NCBI RefSeq assembly: GCF_006715395.1
Contig: NZ_VFNC01000001.1
Coordinates: 1,798,001-1,862,000, forward strand
Direction of reading: 5' to 3'
DNA length: 64,000 nt
From: Streptomyces sp. SLBN-31
Lineage (GTDB): Bacteria; Actinomycetota; Actinomycetes; Streptomycetales; Streptomycetaceae
The notes beneath the pieces are model-generated. The model made no database searches and was not told the origin of the DNA. It saw only the letters and a program-made list of their open reading frames with translations. Position numbers and translations under genes: made by a program. Below are positions 1 to 10,144 of this stretch, in pieces. The first letter of the stretch is position 1; the number at the start of each line of letters is the position of its first letter.

Positions 1-22
1 GCCCCTCCGGTATCTGGTGTTG

Positions 23-48
23 CTTGGTTTTACCAAGTGTGTGCTTGG
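23..48. promoter_or_regulatory. overlapping inverted repeats, possible HxlR operator
   Basis: Two dyads share one arm: CTTGGT-N3-ACCAAG (23-37) and CCAAG-N6-CTTGG (33-48). They end 13 bases before the chosen start of the HxlR regulator. Regulators of this family usually bind dyads in their own promoters, so an autoregulatory operator is the inference. No binding site has been tested here. Confidence 0.35.
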
Positions 49-61
49 AAAGTCCAATGAC

Positions 62-706
62 ATGTCTAGACTGCGTCGCATGTCACGACGCCGAAGCTAC
101 GACCAGTACTGTTCCGCCGCCCGCGCGCTCGATGCCGTCGGCGACCGCTGGACCCTGCTGATCGTCCGGGAGCTGCTGGCCGGACCCCGCCGCTACACCG
201 ACCTGCACGCGGACCTGCCGGGCGTGAGCACGGACGTACTCGCCTCACGGCTGAAGGACATGGAGCGCGACGGGCTGACGACCAGGCGCCGGCTGCCGCC
301 GCCCGGCGCCGCCTACGTCTACGAACTCACCCCGCGTGGGCGGGAGTTGCTGCCCGTGCTGCAGGCCCTCAGCGTGTGGGGGCAGCGGGAGCTGGGGGAG
401 CGGCGGCCCACGGACGCGCTGCGCGCCCACTGGTTCGCGCTGCCCCTGCTGCGGGCGCTGGAGGGCGAAGGTCTCGTCGAAGTCGGCCTGGACGAGGGCG
501 ACTTCCACCTCTTCGTCGGCGCCGAGGTAGGCCCCGTGTACGGCGACGGCCGCGCTCCCGGTGAGCCCGACGCGCGGCTCGTCCTGGACGCCGGGACGTG
601 TGCGGCCATCGCGCGCGGGGAGTTGAGCCTGCCGGACGCGGTACGGGACGGACGCGTCACGGTCACCGGCGACGGCACCCTCGCCAAGTCCCTGCGGGAC
701 GCATGA
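62..706 (+). CDS. HxlR-family transcriptional regulator with C-terminal extension
   Basis: A 214-residue protein. The winged helix occupies roughly residues 10-105, with the family signature A-L-D-A-V-G-D-R-W-T-L-L-I-V-R-E-L and a later G-V-S-T-D-V-L-A-S-R-L recognition region. Classical HxlR proteins are about 110-130 residues; this one carries an extra C-terminal domain of about 90 residues resembling the SCP2-like extension common in actinobacterial members, which may bind a small ligand. Start chosen at ATG 62 because GGAAAG (48-53) sits 8 bases upstream; ATG 80 is an alternative that begins exactly at the conserved domain. The target genes are not evident: the next gene is convergent and separated by a strong hairpin. 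Confidence 0.85.
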   Translation: MSRLRRMSRRRSYDQYCSAARALDAVGDRWTLLIVRELLAGPRRYTDLHADLPGVSTDVLASRLKDMERDGLTTRRRLPPPGAAYVYELTPRGRELLPVLQALSVWGQRELGERRPTDALRAHWFALPLLRALEGEGLVEVGLDEGDFHLFVGAEVGPVYGDGRAPGEPDARLVLDAGTCAAIARGELSLPDAVRDGRVTVTGDGTLAKSLRDA

Positions 707-710
707 GAAG

Positions 711-739
711 AGCCCGCCGTACCGGAAGTACGGCGGGCT
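711..739. terminator. bidirectional terminator hairpin
   Basis: Perfect 12-bp stem (711-722 with 728-739) and a 5-base loop, placed 4 bases after the HxlR stop and 13 bases from the end of the convergent membrane-protein gene. It can serve both strands. No U-tract, as usual in Streptomyces. Confidence 0.85.
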
Positions 740-752
740 CCCCGACGGGCCG

Positions 753-1562
753 TCAGGCCCCGGGCGGCACCCGCGAGGGCCGTCCCGAACCGCGGGTCAG
801 CGTGTAGCCGCCGATCCCGGCGAGCGCGGCCAGCACCGCGCCGATCCCGGTCCACACCCAGCGGTCCGACCACCAGCCGGACGTCCAGCCGCCGTCCGGC
901 TCGATGCTGGACAGCACCGCCGCCTTCGACGAATCGCCGTCCTCCGAGTCGGACGTGGACGCCACCGCGATGCCCGGCACCAGCGGCTTCGCCAGTGAGC
1001 CGTCCACCGCCGCCGAGCCGCCGATGTCCTTGGAGCCGACCCGCACGGAGGCGTTCACCGGTTGGCCGAGGTCGCCCGTCGTCAGGTTCAGGGCCGTCAG
1101 CCGGATGTAGTAGGTGCCCGGCAGCGGGTCATTGGCCCACGGCTCCGACCAGGCGCGGACCGTGCGCAGCACGCAGGCCAACTCGACCGTGGTGGTGCCC
1201 TGTTCGGCGGTGCGCGTCTGCGCACCGTACTGGCAGGACTGGCGGCGGCGCAGGCCGTCGTAGACGTCGACCTGCCAGGTCTGGGCAGCGTGCGAGGCCG
1301 GCAGCTTCACCGTCGCCTCGACCGTGGGCCGTTGTCCGGCGTCCGCGGGGAACGACCAGTACAGGTAGTCACCCGTGGAGGCACTCGCCGTGGCCCGCTG
1401 CCCCTGGTCGACCTCGGCCGCCGTGCGGAACGACGTGCCCGCCGACGTCGGCGCCGAGTCGTCGCCCGAGGCGCTCGGGGAGGGGGAGGAGTCCGCGACG
1501 GCCGGGGCGACCGTCAGCCCGAACAGCAGCGCAGCCGCGCCCAGCATCCTTGTGATCCGCAT
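753..1562 (-). CDS. secreted, membrane-anchored protein of unknown function
   Basis: A 269-residue protein with an N-terminal signal peptide (hydrophobic core L-G-A-A-A-L-L-F-G-L, Ala-rich cleavage region near residue 23), a Ser/Pro/Thr-rich low-complexity stretch, an extracellular beta-rich region of about 150 residues with a Cys pair, and one transmembrane helix near the C-terminus followed by a short basic tail. The ATG overlaps the TGA of the upstream VWA gene by one base (TGATG), so the two are translationally coupled and probably work together at the cell surface. The fold resembles pre-peptidase-like jelly rolls, but no specific family is recognised. Confidence 0.75.
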   Translation of the reverse strand: MRITRMLGAAALLFGLTVAPAVADSSPSPSASGDDSAPTSAGTSFRTAAEVDQGQRATASASTGDYLYWSFPADAGQRPTVEATVKLPASHAAQTWQVDVYDGLRRRQSCQYGAQTRTAEQGTTTVELACVLRTVRAWSEPWANDPLPGTYYIRLTALNLTTGDLGQPVNASVRVGSKDIGGSAAVDGSLAKPLVPGIAVASTSDSEDGDSSKAAVLSSIEPDGGWTSGWWSDRWVWTGIGAVLAALAGIGGYTLTRGSGRPSRVPPGA

Positions 1563-2827
1563 CAGTTGGTCCTCCAGACCGCGACCCGCCAGCGCGACAG
1601 CCAGCCCCACAGCAGACCGGCGACGAAACCGACCAGCACCAGCACTCCCAGCAGCCACCAGCCGCGCCCGAGACCGAAGGAGGCCACGTCGCTCGCCTTC
1701 GAGGGGCCGTCGACGACGTCCACCGTCAGCTCCAGCGGCATACCGGGCGTGGCCTTCACGCCCGAGGCCGCCGAGAAGGAGTTGGTCACCTGAAGGCACA
1801 CCGTCTCGGCGGGGGCGTCGTCCGCGTCGCTCTCCGCCTTCGGATAGCGCAGGCCCGTCGAGATCACGTCCGTACGGCCGTTGCCCGCCGACTCGCCCCG
1901 CACGATCTCCCGGCCGTGCACCGTGACCGCCCGCAGCAGCACACCGTAGGACGGGTTCACGGCCCGGTCCGCCGCCACGCTCACCGAGGCGCGCAGCTCC
2001 TTGCCCGGGTCGACGTCCACCTTGTACCAGCGCTGCTGCCCGAACTCCTCGCGGTCGGTGTACAGACCCGACTTCAGCGTCGGGGCGCTCGTGCACTGCG
2101 CGGCGCCCTCGGTCGCCACCGGCGTCACCACGGGGTCGGCCGCCCGGTCGACCAACTGGTTCACCTTGTCGGTGAGTTCGTCGGTGTGCTCGACCGAGGT
2201 GTACGTGCCCCCGGTGGCCTCCGCGATACAGCTGAGCTGCTTGTTCAGCTTGGTGCTGGGGACCAGGCCGAGGGTGTCGATGGTCATGCCGATGCCCTTG
2301 GCCGCTATCTCGCGGGCCACCTCGCACGGGTCGAGCGGGGCGCAGGTGTCCTCGCCGTCGGTGATCAGCACGATCCGCTTGGAGCCGTCCCCGTCGGCCA
2401 GGTCGCCCGCGGCCTTCAGCAGCGCCGGGCCGATCGGCGTCCAGCCGGTCGGCGAGAGGGTCGCCACCGCCGTCTTGGCCTCGGTGCGGTCCAGCGTGCT
2501 GACCGGGTACAGCTGCGCGGTGTCCTTGCAGCCCGTCTGTCGGTCGTTGCCCGCGTAGTCCGCCCCCAGCGTGCGGATGCCGAGCTGGACGTCCTCGGGC
2601 GTGGCGTCGAGGACCTCGTTGAACGCCTGCTTCGCCGCCGCCATCCGGGTGCCGCCGTCGATGTCCCGGGTCCGCATGGAGCCGCTGACATCGAGGACGA
2701 GGTCGACCTTCGCGTTCGCCCCGCTCGTGGGTTCGCCGGCCTCCGCCGCGGCCGGGAAGGCGAGCCCGGCCGCCAAGGTGGCGAGCAGGGCGCACACTCC
2801 CGCCGCCAGCCGTTGTGTTCTGATCAT
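1562..2827 (-). CDS. von Willebrand factor A domain protein, secreted and membrane-anchored
   Basis: A 421-residue protein. A signal peptide (about 1-30) is followed by a VWA domain (about 40-215) with an intact MIDAS motif D-V-S-G-S near residue 46 and the conserved L-I-T-D-G-E-D of the metal site. The rest is an extracellular region of about 150 residues, then one transmembrane helix and a short basic cytoplasmic end. VWA domains bind protein partners through a divalent cation. It overlaps the downstream anchored protein by one base, forming a two-gene operon. The gene sits 45 bp beyond the 3' end of the siderophore synthetase on the same strand. The ligand is unknown. Confidence 0.85.
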   Translation of the reverse strand: MIRTQRLAAGVCALLATLAAGLAFPAAAEAGEPTSGANAKVDLVLDVSGSMRTRDIDGGTRMAAAKQAFNEVLDATPEDVQLGIRTLGADYAGNDRQTGCKDTAQLYPVSTLDRTEAKTAVATLSPTGWTPIGPALLKAAGDLADGDGSKRIVLITDGEDTCAPLDPCEVAREIAAKGIGMTIDTLGLVPSTKLNKQLSCIAEATGGTYTSVEHTDELTDKVNQLVDRAADPVVTPVATEGAAQCTSAPTLKSGLYTDREEFGQQRWYKVDVDPGKELRASVSVAADRAVNPSYGVLLRAVTVHGREIVRGESAGNGRTDVISTGLRYPKAESDADDAPAETVCLQVTNSFSAASGVKATPGMPLELTVDVVDGPSKASDVASFGLGRGWWLLGVLVLVGFVAGLLWGWLSRWRVAVWRTN

Positions 2828-2872
2828 CGGCGGATCCTATTGATCAGGTGGGCCGTGATCCAAAACGACCGG

Positions 2873-4372
2873 TCAGCGCAGGGGGTTGGGCAGCACGGTC
2901 CACTGGTCCCCGGGTGTCCCCGGCGACATCCGCATCAGCGTCAACGCCTTCGCCGGGACGGGCTCTTCGAGCAGGGCCACGGTGTCGGGCGTGCGCGGCA
3001 GATCGCGGACGGCCGTCTCGAGTGCCGCGCCTAGCCTGGCCGCCGATCCCGCCGTACCGGCCAGGGCGCCCGCCACCAGGGAGCCGAACAGCTTGCGCCG
3101 CAGGGCAATCTCGTCGTCCGTGACGATCCGTCCGCTCAACTCCGGGACCGGGACACCATGCCGGGCGAGCCGTGCCGGGCTGACGCGGATGTCGGCGAGA
3201 TCGCGGTAGACCAGCCGCAGCGGGGCACCCGTGTCGGAGAGGACGACCAGCAGGTTCTGACCGTGCGCCTCCAGAGCCACACCGAGTTCCAGCAGGCGCA
3301 GGCCGACGGTGAGGGCGAGGCGGGTGAACTCGGCGAGCCAGGACGGCGACGACGGCAGTGCAGTGGTGGCCAGCGCCGCCACCGGCACCACCCGCTCACC
3401 CCTGTCCGTCGCCGCGTACGTCTGCGGCGACTCCCGCAGCACGGCCGCGAGATCGGGCGAGTCCGCCGTCGCCGCGCCCAGCGTCCGGGTGACGTGCAAC
3501 AAGCCGCCCGAACGGGCCGCCAGCGACTCCCCGAACGCCGACAACGTCGCCGACAGGCCCACCGAGTAGCCCGAGATGTCCCGCACCGAGGACGTCAGCC
3601 GGGCGGTGAGAGCGGTCTTGACGTGCGGCCCGCCCGGCACGGCGAGCGTGCGCAGCGACATCAGCGGGTGCGCGGCGAACCCGCCCTCGCAGCTCCGCTT
3701 GAGCACATGCGCCGCCTGCCACGGATGCACCGGAAGCAACAGCCGCCCTGCGTCCCGCAGTTCCTCCGGCCAGACCCCCGTCACCAGGCACTCGTCCGGG
3801 CGCACCGGTACCGTCCCCAGCTTCACCACCGGCCGGTGCTCGGGCCCGTACGCCAGCTGCTCGGCGACCGAGAAGCCGGGCCGGGAACGGCAGTTGGGGT
3901 GGTACGGATGCCCGTCCACCACCCGCTGCTCCCACTCCCAGCCGGTCGTCGGCCACTCTTGCGCGAGCGGCATCCGGTCGGCCCGCGACAGCGCCGTCGA
4001 GGCCACGCTGTGCCCCAGCTCCGCCGCGAAGCCGGTGCCGTGCGGCACGGCGAGGTCGGTCATCAGCCGCGCCGGATCGTCGTACGCCGTCCCGTCCAGT
4101 CGTACGACGGTGACGTACGCGTCCGTCGTGTACGGGTCCGCGGCCGGCCCGTGCAGCCGGCGGCCGTCGCCGAGGCGCAGGGTGAGGCCCTCCCGGCCGG
4201 TTTCCCGTCCCGCGATCCAGGGCAGCGGCTCGTGCGCGAGCGCCCGCCACAGCCGGGTCAGCACGGCCGCCCGGGCACCGGGCAGCTCTGCCGCGTACCG
4301 TGACAGCAGGCCGGGGCGTACGACGGCCAGCTCGTCGGCGACCTCGGTCTCCGCGGGACGGGGACGGTCCAC
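2873..4372 (-). CDS. IucA/IucC-family NIS siderophore synthetase
   Basis: A 499-residue protein of the NRPS-independent siderophore synthetase family, which use ATP to condense a carboxylic acid (often citrate) with an amine or alcohol. Visible family motifs are G-H-P-Y-H-P-N near residue 165, V-K-L-G-T and, in the C-terminal third, L-E-A-H-G-Q-N-L-L-V followed by Y-R-D. The GTG at 4372 is chosen because GAGGAG lies 7 bases upstream on the minus strand; an upstream ATG at 4486 would overlap the divergent gene. It is divergently paired with a second synthetase from 4476, suggesting two successive condensations for one molecule. No amine-modifying genes or iron box are visible nearby. Confidence 0.88.
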   Translation of the reverse strand: MDRPRPAETEVADELAVVRPGLLSRYAAELPGARAAVLTRLWRALAHEPLPWIAGRETGREGLTLRLGDGRRLHGPAADPYTTDAYVTVVRLDGTAYDDPARLMTDLAVPHGTGFAAELGHSVASTALSRADRMPLAQEWPTTGWEWEQRVVDGHPYHPNCRSRPGFSVAEQLAYGPEHRPVVKLGTVPVRPDECLVTGVWPEELRDAGRLLLPVHPWQAAHVLKRSCEGGFAAHPLMSLRTLAVPGGPHVKTALTARLTSSVRDISGYSVGLSATLSAFGESLAARSGGLLHVTRTLGAATADSPDLAAVLRESPQTYAATDRGERVVPVAALATTALPSSPSWLAEFTRLALTVGLRLLELGVALEAHGQNLLVVLSDTGAPLRLVYRDLADIRVSPARLARHGVPVPELSGRIVTDDEIALRRKLFGSLVAGALAGTAGSAARLGAALETAVRDLPRTPDTVALLEEPVPAKALTLMRMSPGTPGDQWTVLPNPLR

Positions 4373-4475
4373 GGGCGTGCTCCTCGGGTACGAATAGGGC
4401 GTCACGGGCAGGTGGCGACGGCGTACATACTGATCATCTTCTCCCGAACGGACCTTCAGGGAACGAGTGGATCGC

Positions 4476-5978
4476 GTGGATCTCATCCCCCCTCATGCCG
4501 GCCACGACGCCGACCGCGCCGACGCGTACGCGGCCGTGCCGCTCCTCAACTGTCTGCTGCGTGAGGTGGCGGAGCCCGTGTCCGGCACACCGGCCCCGGA
4601 CGCCCGGGCGCCCCGCACATACCGGCTGCCCGGCACCGGCCGTCTGCTGCGGGTACGCGGCGAGCGGCGTCCGGCCGGTCCAGAGGTGTTCGCGACGGGA
4701 CACTGGCACCGCATCGGCCACACCGAGCTCGTCAAGCTCGTCGGCGAGGAACTGCGCCGGCACACCGGCCTGTCCAACCACGAACTGCCCGCCGAGATGA
4801 TCGACAGCCGCGACGCCGTGGCCGCGCTGCTCGCCGCCCGCGCCCGGGCGACGGTGCCCGAGGACCCGTACCTGCGCTCCGAGCAGTCCCTCATCACCGG
4901 CCACCCCCACCACCCGGCGCCCAAGGCGCGCGGCGGCGGTCCGGTCGCCGGCTGGCTGCCGTACGCCCCCGAGGCGCACGCCCGCTTCCCGCTGGTCCTG
5001 CTCGGCGTGCGCGAGGACACGGTCGTCGAGGAGGGCGACACCTCGGCCCTGGACGCGCTCGGCGAGGCGCCGCCCGGCTACCGGATGCTGCCGGCCCACC
5101 CCTGGCAGCTGGACCTCGTGGACCTCGCGCCCGCCTTCGCCGACGGCCGCCTGCTCCGGCTGGGCACGACCGGCTTCGACGCCTGGCCGACGGCCGCGAT
5201 CCGCACGCTGTACGCCCCCGCGCACGACCTGTTCCTGAAGTTCAGCCTCGACGTCCGCATCACCAACGACATCCGCCGGCTGTGGCGCCACGACCTGCTG
5301 AGACTGCGCCGGACCGACACGGCCGTCACGGCCGCGTTCGCCGCGATGGGCGGCCCGGCCGCCTGGCTGGGCGACCGCGGCTACCGCACCGCCGGATTCG
5401 CCTTCGAGGAACTCGCCGTCCTGGTGCGCGACGGACTGCGCGGTCATCTGCTGCCCGGCGCGACCCCGCTGCTCGCCGCCGGCCTGGTGGAGGGCTTCGC
5501 GGGCAGCCCGCTGGACACGGCCGAGCATCCGGCGGCCTGGTGGGAGGCATACCTGAGCGCCGTCGTGCCACCGGCCCTGACCGCCTTCTCGGAGCACGGC
5601 GTCGTCCTGGAGGCCCACCTGCAGAACACGCTGGTCGCCGTCGACGCGGACGGCACCCCGGTGCAGGCCCTCTTCCGGGACGCGGAGGGCGTCAAGCTGC
5701 TACCGGAGGTGTCCCGGGCGGCCGGCTGGGAGCGGCTGGTGTACTGCCTGGTCGTCAACCACCTCACCGAGGTCGCGGGCGCCCTGGCCGAACGCCGGCC
5801 CGGCCTCGACCCCTGGCCCGCAGCCCGCCGCGAACTCGCCCGCCACGACCTGCCCGAGGTCACCGGTCTCCTCGCAGCCCCGACCCTGCCCGGCAAGACC
5901 AACCTGCTGCTGCGCTGGACGGGCGCGGACGGCGCGGACGCCCGCTACCTGCCGCTGCCGAATCCGCTGGTCGGGTGA
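4476..5978 (+). CDS. IucA/IucC-family NIS siderophore synthetase
   Basis: A 500-residue member of the same superfamily as the divergent neighbour but clearly a different paralogue. Motifs include T-G-H-P-H-H-P-A-P-K near residue 145, H-P-W-Q-L, a long conserved central block and L-E-A-H-L-Q-N-T-L-V with F-R-D-A-E-G in the C-terminal third. GTG 4476 is preferred over GTG 4467 because the AGGGA at 4458-4462 is then well spaced. Two different NIS synthetases side by side usually acylate opposite carboxylates of a citrate-type core. Downstream a HipA-like gene starts 22 bases later. Product identity cannot be read from the sequence. Confidence 0.88.
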   Translation: MDLIPPHAGHDADRADAYAAVPLLNCLLREVAEPVSGTPAPDARAPRTYRLPGTGRLLRVRGERRPAGPEVFATGHWHRIGHTELVKLVGEELRRHTGLSNHELPAEMIDSRDAVAALLAARARATVPEDPYLRSEQSLITGHPHHPAPKARGGGPVAGWLPYAPEAHARFPLVLLGVREDTVVEEGDTSALDALGEAPPGYRMLPAHPWQLDLVDLAPAFADGRLLRLGTTGFDAWPTAAIRTLYAPAHDLFLKFSLDVRITNDIRRLWRHDLLRLRRTDTAVTAAFAAMGGPAAWLGDRGYRTAGFAFEELAVLVRDGLRGHLLPGATPLLAAGLVEGFAGSPLDTAEHPAAWWEAYLSAVVPPALTAFSEHGVVLEAHLQNTLVAVDADGTPVQALFRDAEGVKLLPEVSRAAGWERLVYCLVVNHLTEVAGALAERRPGLDPWPAARRELARHDLPEVTGLLAAPTLPGKTNLLLRWTGADGADARYLPLPNPLVG

Positions 5979-6000
5979 GCGCTGGCATACCCTGGCGGGT

Positions 6001-6906
6001 GTGCTGCGCGACGTGACTGCTGTTCGATACGTGACCCCGCTGCGGTCCGGCGGCTCCGTGCCCGGAGTCGTCGAGGCCGACGACCTGGGCACGTACGTCG
6101 TGAAGTTCACCGGCTCCGCGCAGGGGCGCAAGGCGCTGGTCGCCGAGGTGATCGTCGGTGAGCTGGCCCGCGCGCTGGGGCTGCGCTTCCCCGAACTGGT
6201 CCTCGTGCACTTCGACCCGGCGATCGCCGACGGCGAGCCGCACCAGGAGGTCCGCGACCTGCATGCCGCGAGCAACGGCCTCAACCTCGGCATGGACTAC
6301 CTGCCGGGCGCCAAGGACTTCACCCCCGACCTCGCCAAGGTCTTTCCGGTGGACCCCCTGGAGGCGGGCCGGATCGTCTGGCTCGACGCGCTGACCGTCA
6401 ACGTCGACCGCACGGTCCACAGCTCCAACCTGATGGTCTGGCCGACCCTGGGCACCGTGCCCCCGCGCCTGTGGCTCATCGACCACGGCGCCGCCCTCGT
6501 CTTCCACCACCGCTGGGACGGCACCGACCCCGCCAAGGCCTACGACTTCCGCCACCACGCCCTCGGCCACTACGGCCCGGACGTGCGCGCCGCCGACGCC
6601 GAGCTCGCGCCCAGGGTGACCGAGGAACTGCTGCGCGAGGTCGTCGCGGAGGTCCCCGACGCATGGCTCACCGACCACGCCTCGCCCGCCGAGGCCCGCG
6701 AGGCCTACGTGGGCTACCTGCACGCGCGCGTGCGGGCCTCACGGCAGTGGCTGCCCACCGACTTCCCCAGCCGGGACGAACTCGCCGCTGAGGAGGCCCT
6801 GCGGGCGGCCAAGAACCAGCAGGGACGCCCCGCGTGGCTCCGCCAGGTCCCCGACCTGCACGGCAAGCCCGCGGCCGAACAGGATTGGTCGGTGCACCTC
6901 GGATGA
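6001..6906 (+). CDS. HipA-like kinase-domain protein
   Basis: A 301-residue protein resembling the stand-alone HipA-like kinase family (HipA_2 type) rather than the classical HipBA toxin. It has a nucleotide-binding N-terminal part (T-Y-V-V-K-F, then E-V-I-V-G-E-L-A) and a catalytic-loop-like segment V-W-L-D-A-L-T-V-N-V-D-R-T near residue 130, followed by W-L-I-D-H-G-A-A-L. No HipB-type antitoxin is adjacent. The GTG start follows a possible -10 (TACCCT, 5986-5991) so closely that the message may be leaderless. Its stop overlaps the next start by four bases, so it is coupled to the SelW-type gene. The substrate is unknown. Confidence 0.7.
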   Translation: MLRDVTAVRYVTPLRSGGSVPGVVEADDLGTYVVKFTGSAQGRKALVAEVIVGELARALGLRFPELVLVHFDPAIADGEPHQEVRDLHAASNGLNLGMDYLPGAKDFTPDLAKVFPVDPLEAGRIVWLDALTVNVDRTVHSSNLMVWPTLGTVPPRLWLIDHGAALVFHHRWDGTDPAKAYDFRHHALGHYGPDVRAADAELAPRVTEELLREVVAEVPDAWLTDHASPAEAREAYVGYLHARVRASRQWLPTDFPSRDELAAEEALRAAKNQQGRPAWLRQVPDLHGKPAAEQDWSVHLG

Positions 6907-7185
6907 GTGGCCGGGTCGAGATCGAGTACTGCACCCAGTGCCGCTGGCTGCCGCGTGCCGCCTGGCTGGCGCAGGAACTGCTGACGACCTTCGAGGCGGA
7001 GCTGACGGAGCTGGCGCTGAGGCCGGGCAAGGGCGGGGTGTTCGTCGTGCGCGTGGACGACGAGGTCGTCTGGGACCGCCGCGAACACGGCTTTCCCGAG
7101 CCGACGGCGGTGAAGCGGGCCGTACGCGACCGAGTGGCCCCGGGGAAGTCCCTGGGCCACTCGGACACGGTCCCGCAGGAGGACG

Positions 7186-7196
<11 letters not shown>
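6903..7196 (+). CDS. SelT/SelW/SelH-family (Rdx) thioredoxin-like protein
   Basis: A 97-residue protein with the family hallmark near the N-terminus, E-Y-C-T-Q-C-R-W, where C-x-x-C replaces the Cys-x-x-Sec of selenoproteins, and a typical F-P-E-P-T-A-V-K-R segment. Members have a thioredoxin-like fold and act in thiol redox reactions of unclear target. It begins within the stop codon of the HipA-like gene (ATGA overlap), so both are made from one message. Its 3' end overlaps the convergent malate synthase by 11 bases. Confidence 0.85.
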
Positions 7197-8811
<1,615 letters not shown>

Positions 8812-8906
8812 GAGCTGTCACTTCCTTCAGCGGTGGCACCGGGTGCCAGTCGTTCCGGGTACGGCGAGCAACACCCCGGGAGCAGCAGGGCGCTTCTGAG
8901 CAGTGG

Positions 8907-8935
8907 ATACTAGTTTCCTCATCGTGGAACTTCAA
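8907..8935 (-). promoter_or_regulatory. aceB promoter with AllR-type operator in the spacer
   Basis: On the minus strand the sequence reads TTGAAG (-35, 8935-8930), a 17-base spacer and TAGTAT (-10, 8912-8907). The spacer contains the palindrome TTCC-TCATCGT-GGAA (8915-8929), so a bound repressor would block polymerase. The same 15-base pattern occurs at 11038-11052 and 11146-11160 before allantoinase, next to an IclR regulator. The promoter is well formed; assignment to AllR is inferred from context. Confidence 0.72.
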
Positions 8936-8995
8936 TGATTTGTTGATGTCGAGATTCTCCGGGTCGAGCAAAGGTGGCGCAGGGTGCCACCCCGC

Positions 8996-9595
8996 TCACT
9001 CAAGGTGGATCAGATCGGCCTCCGTGTCGATGTCGTACGGCCGTGCCACGTCCCCGCACTCGACGAGCGTGATCGCCTCCTGATGCGCCCGCAGGTAGGC
9101 GCGGGCCCCTCGGTCCCCGCCGGCGCTCTCGGCGATCCCGGCCCAGTGCGAGGCGCCGAGCAGGACCGGATGCCCGCGCACCCCGTCGTACGCGGCGGAC
9201 ACGAGCGAACCGTCGTCCTCCTGGGCGGCGAGTACCCGCCGCACCGCCTCCACGCCGATCCCCGGTTGGTCGACGAGGAGGACGAGGGCGGCCGAGGCGT
9301 CCGTCCCGGCGAGCGAATCCAGCCCGGCCCGCAGCGAGGACCCCATGCCCTCCTCCCACGCCGGGTTCTCCACGACCACGCACCCGCCCAGCTCCGCCCG
9401 CCGGCGCACGTCGTCGGCCCGCGCCCCGAGGACCACGTGGACGCGGGCGCAGCCGGCCGCGCGCAGCACGCCGACCGCGTACTCGACGAGCGGCCGACCG
9501 CGGTGTTCCAGCAGCGCCTTGGGCCGTCCGCCGAGCCGTCGGCCGCCCCCGGCGGCGAGGAGCAGCCCGGCCGCTTCGCGCTCTTTCTCCGTCAT
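8996..9595 (-). CDS. MobA-like NTP transferase (molybdenum cofactor nucleotidyltransferase family)
   Basis: A 199-residue protein with the nucleotidyltransferase motif L-L-A-A-G-G-G-R-R-L-G-G-R-P-K near residues 11-27 and a later L-V-D-Q-P-G segment that matches the Mg-binding L-x-D-x-P motif. It resembles MocA-type cytidylyltransferases, which add CMP to the molybdenum cofactor for xanthine-dehydrogenase-class enzymes. That would fit a purine-degradation neighbourhood, though no xanthine dehydrogenase lies in the window. The ATG at 9595 is the first start before the motif. It lies 3' of the aceB promoter on the same strand. Confidence 0.8.
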   Translation of the reverse strand: MTEKEREAAGLLLAAGGGRRLGGRPKALLEHRGRPLVEYAVGVLRAAGCARVHVVLGARADDVRRRAELGGCVVVENPAWEEGMGSSLRAGLDSLAGTDASAALVLLVDQPGIGVEAVRRVLAAQEDDGSLVSAAYDGVRGHPVLLGASHWAGIAESAGGDRGARAYLRAHQEAITLVECGDVARPYDIDTEADLIHLE

Positions 9596-9787
9596 GCGTC
9601 CTGCATACCTGACGCACGGGCGAGTGCCCGGTTTCCAGGGGCTGAATTTCGGTCCGCACTGTGGCGCGCCCCGCACCGGGTGGCGTTTACTGACCCGCGT
9701 CCCCCGGCGCCCGACCAGGGCCACGGGACCGCTCGGCGGGAGCACCATCACACGACGGCGTACCAGGGCGTGCGAGGGGGGAGAGCT

Positions 9788-10102
9788 GTGTTGCGGAGCT
9801 TGGGGCAGAGACCGGTGACCGGCAGCGACGAGGATCCGATGGTGGCGGGACTGCGGTCCGCCGTGTCCAGGCTGCGCCGCGAACTCGCCGCGCATCCGGC
9901 GGAGTTCCCCGACCGCTGCATCGCCGAGGACGAACTGGCCGCCCTCGCGGCCATGACGATCGACGGCGCCCCGGAGATCCCCCGGCTGCGCCGCTCGTTG
10001 CTGCTGCTCGCCGGCGCCATCGGATCGGTCAGCGCACTCTCGCCCGGCCTGTCGGAGGTCCGCGACGCCGTGGAACTCTTCGGGGAGCCGCCCCGGCGGT
10101 GA
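9788..10102 (+). CDS. DUF5955-family small protein
   Basis: A 104-residue, mostly helical protein that I recognise as the Streptomyces DUF5955 family (conserved R-L-R-R-E-L-A-x-H-P-x-E-F-P-D-R and C-terminal A-V-E-L-F-G-E-P-P). Function is unknown. The GTG at 9788 is preceded by a purine-rich GGGGGGAG (9776-9783). It faces the convergent IclR gene with 42 bases between them. Confidence 0.75.
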   Translation: MLRSLGQRPVTGSDEDPMVAGLRSAVSRLRRELAAHPAEFPDRCIAEDELAALAAMTIDGAPEIPRLRRSLLLLAGAIGSVSALSPGLSEVRDAVELFGEPPRR

Positions 10103-10144
10103 CGGGACGTCACGTCCCGTCCGCCGAGGACTTCTTGGTCCGGG

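Noticed and set aside
4373..4475. Iron box sought between the two siderophore synthetases
   Set aside because: No sequence resembling TTAGGTTAGGCTAACCTAA on either strand; the best dyads there are too short.
9788..10102. Extension of the DUF5955 frame upstream to 8984
   Set aside because: The upstream 270 codons are antisense to the MobA-like gene and show no conservation; GTG 9788 has the ribosome-binding site.
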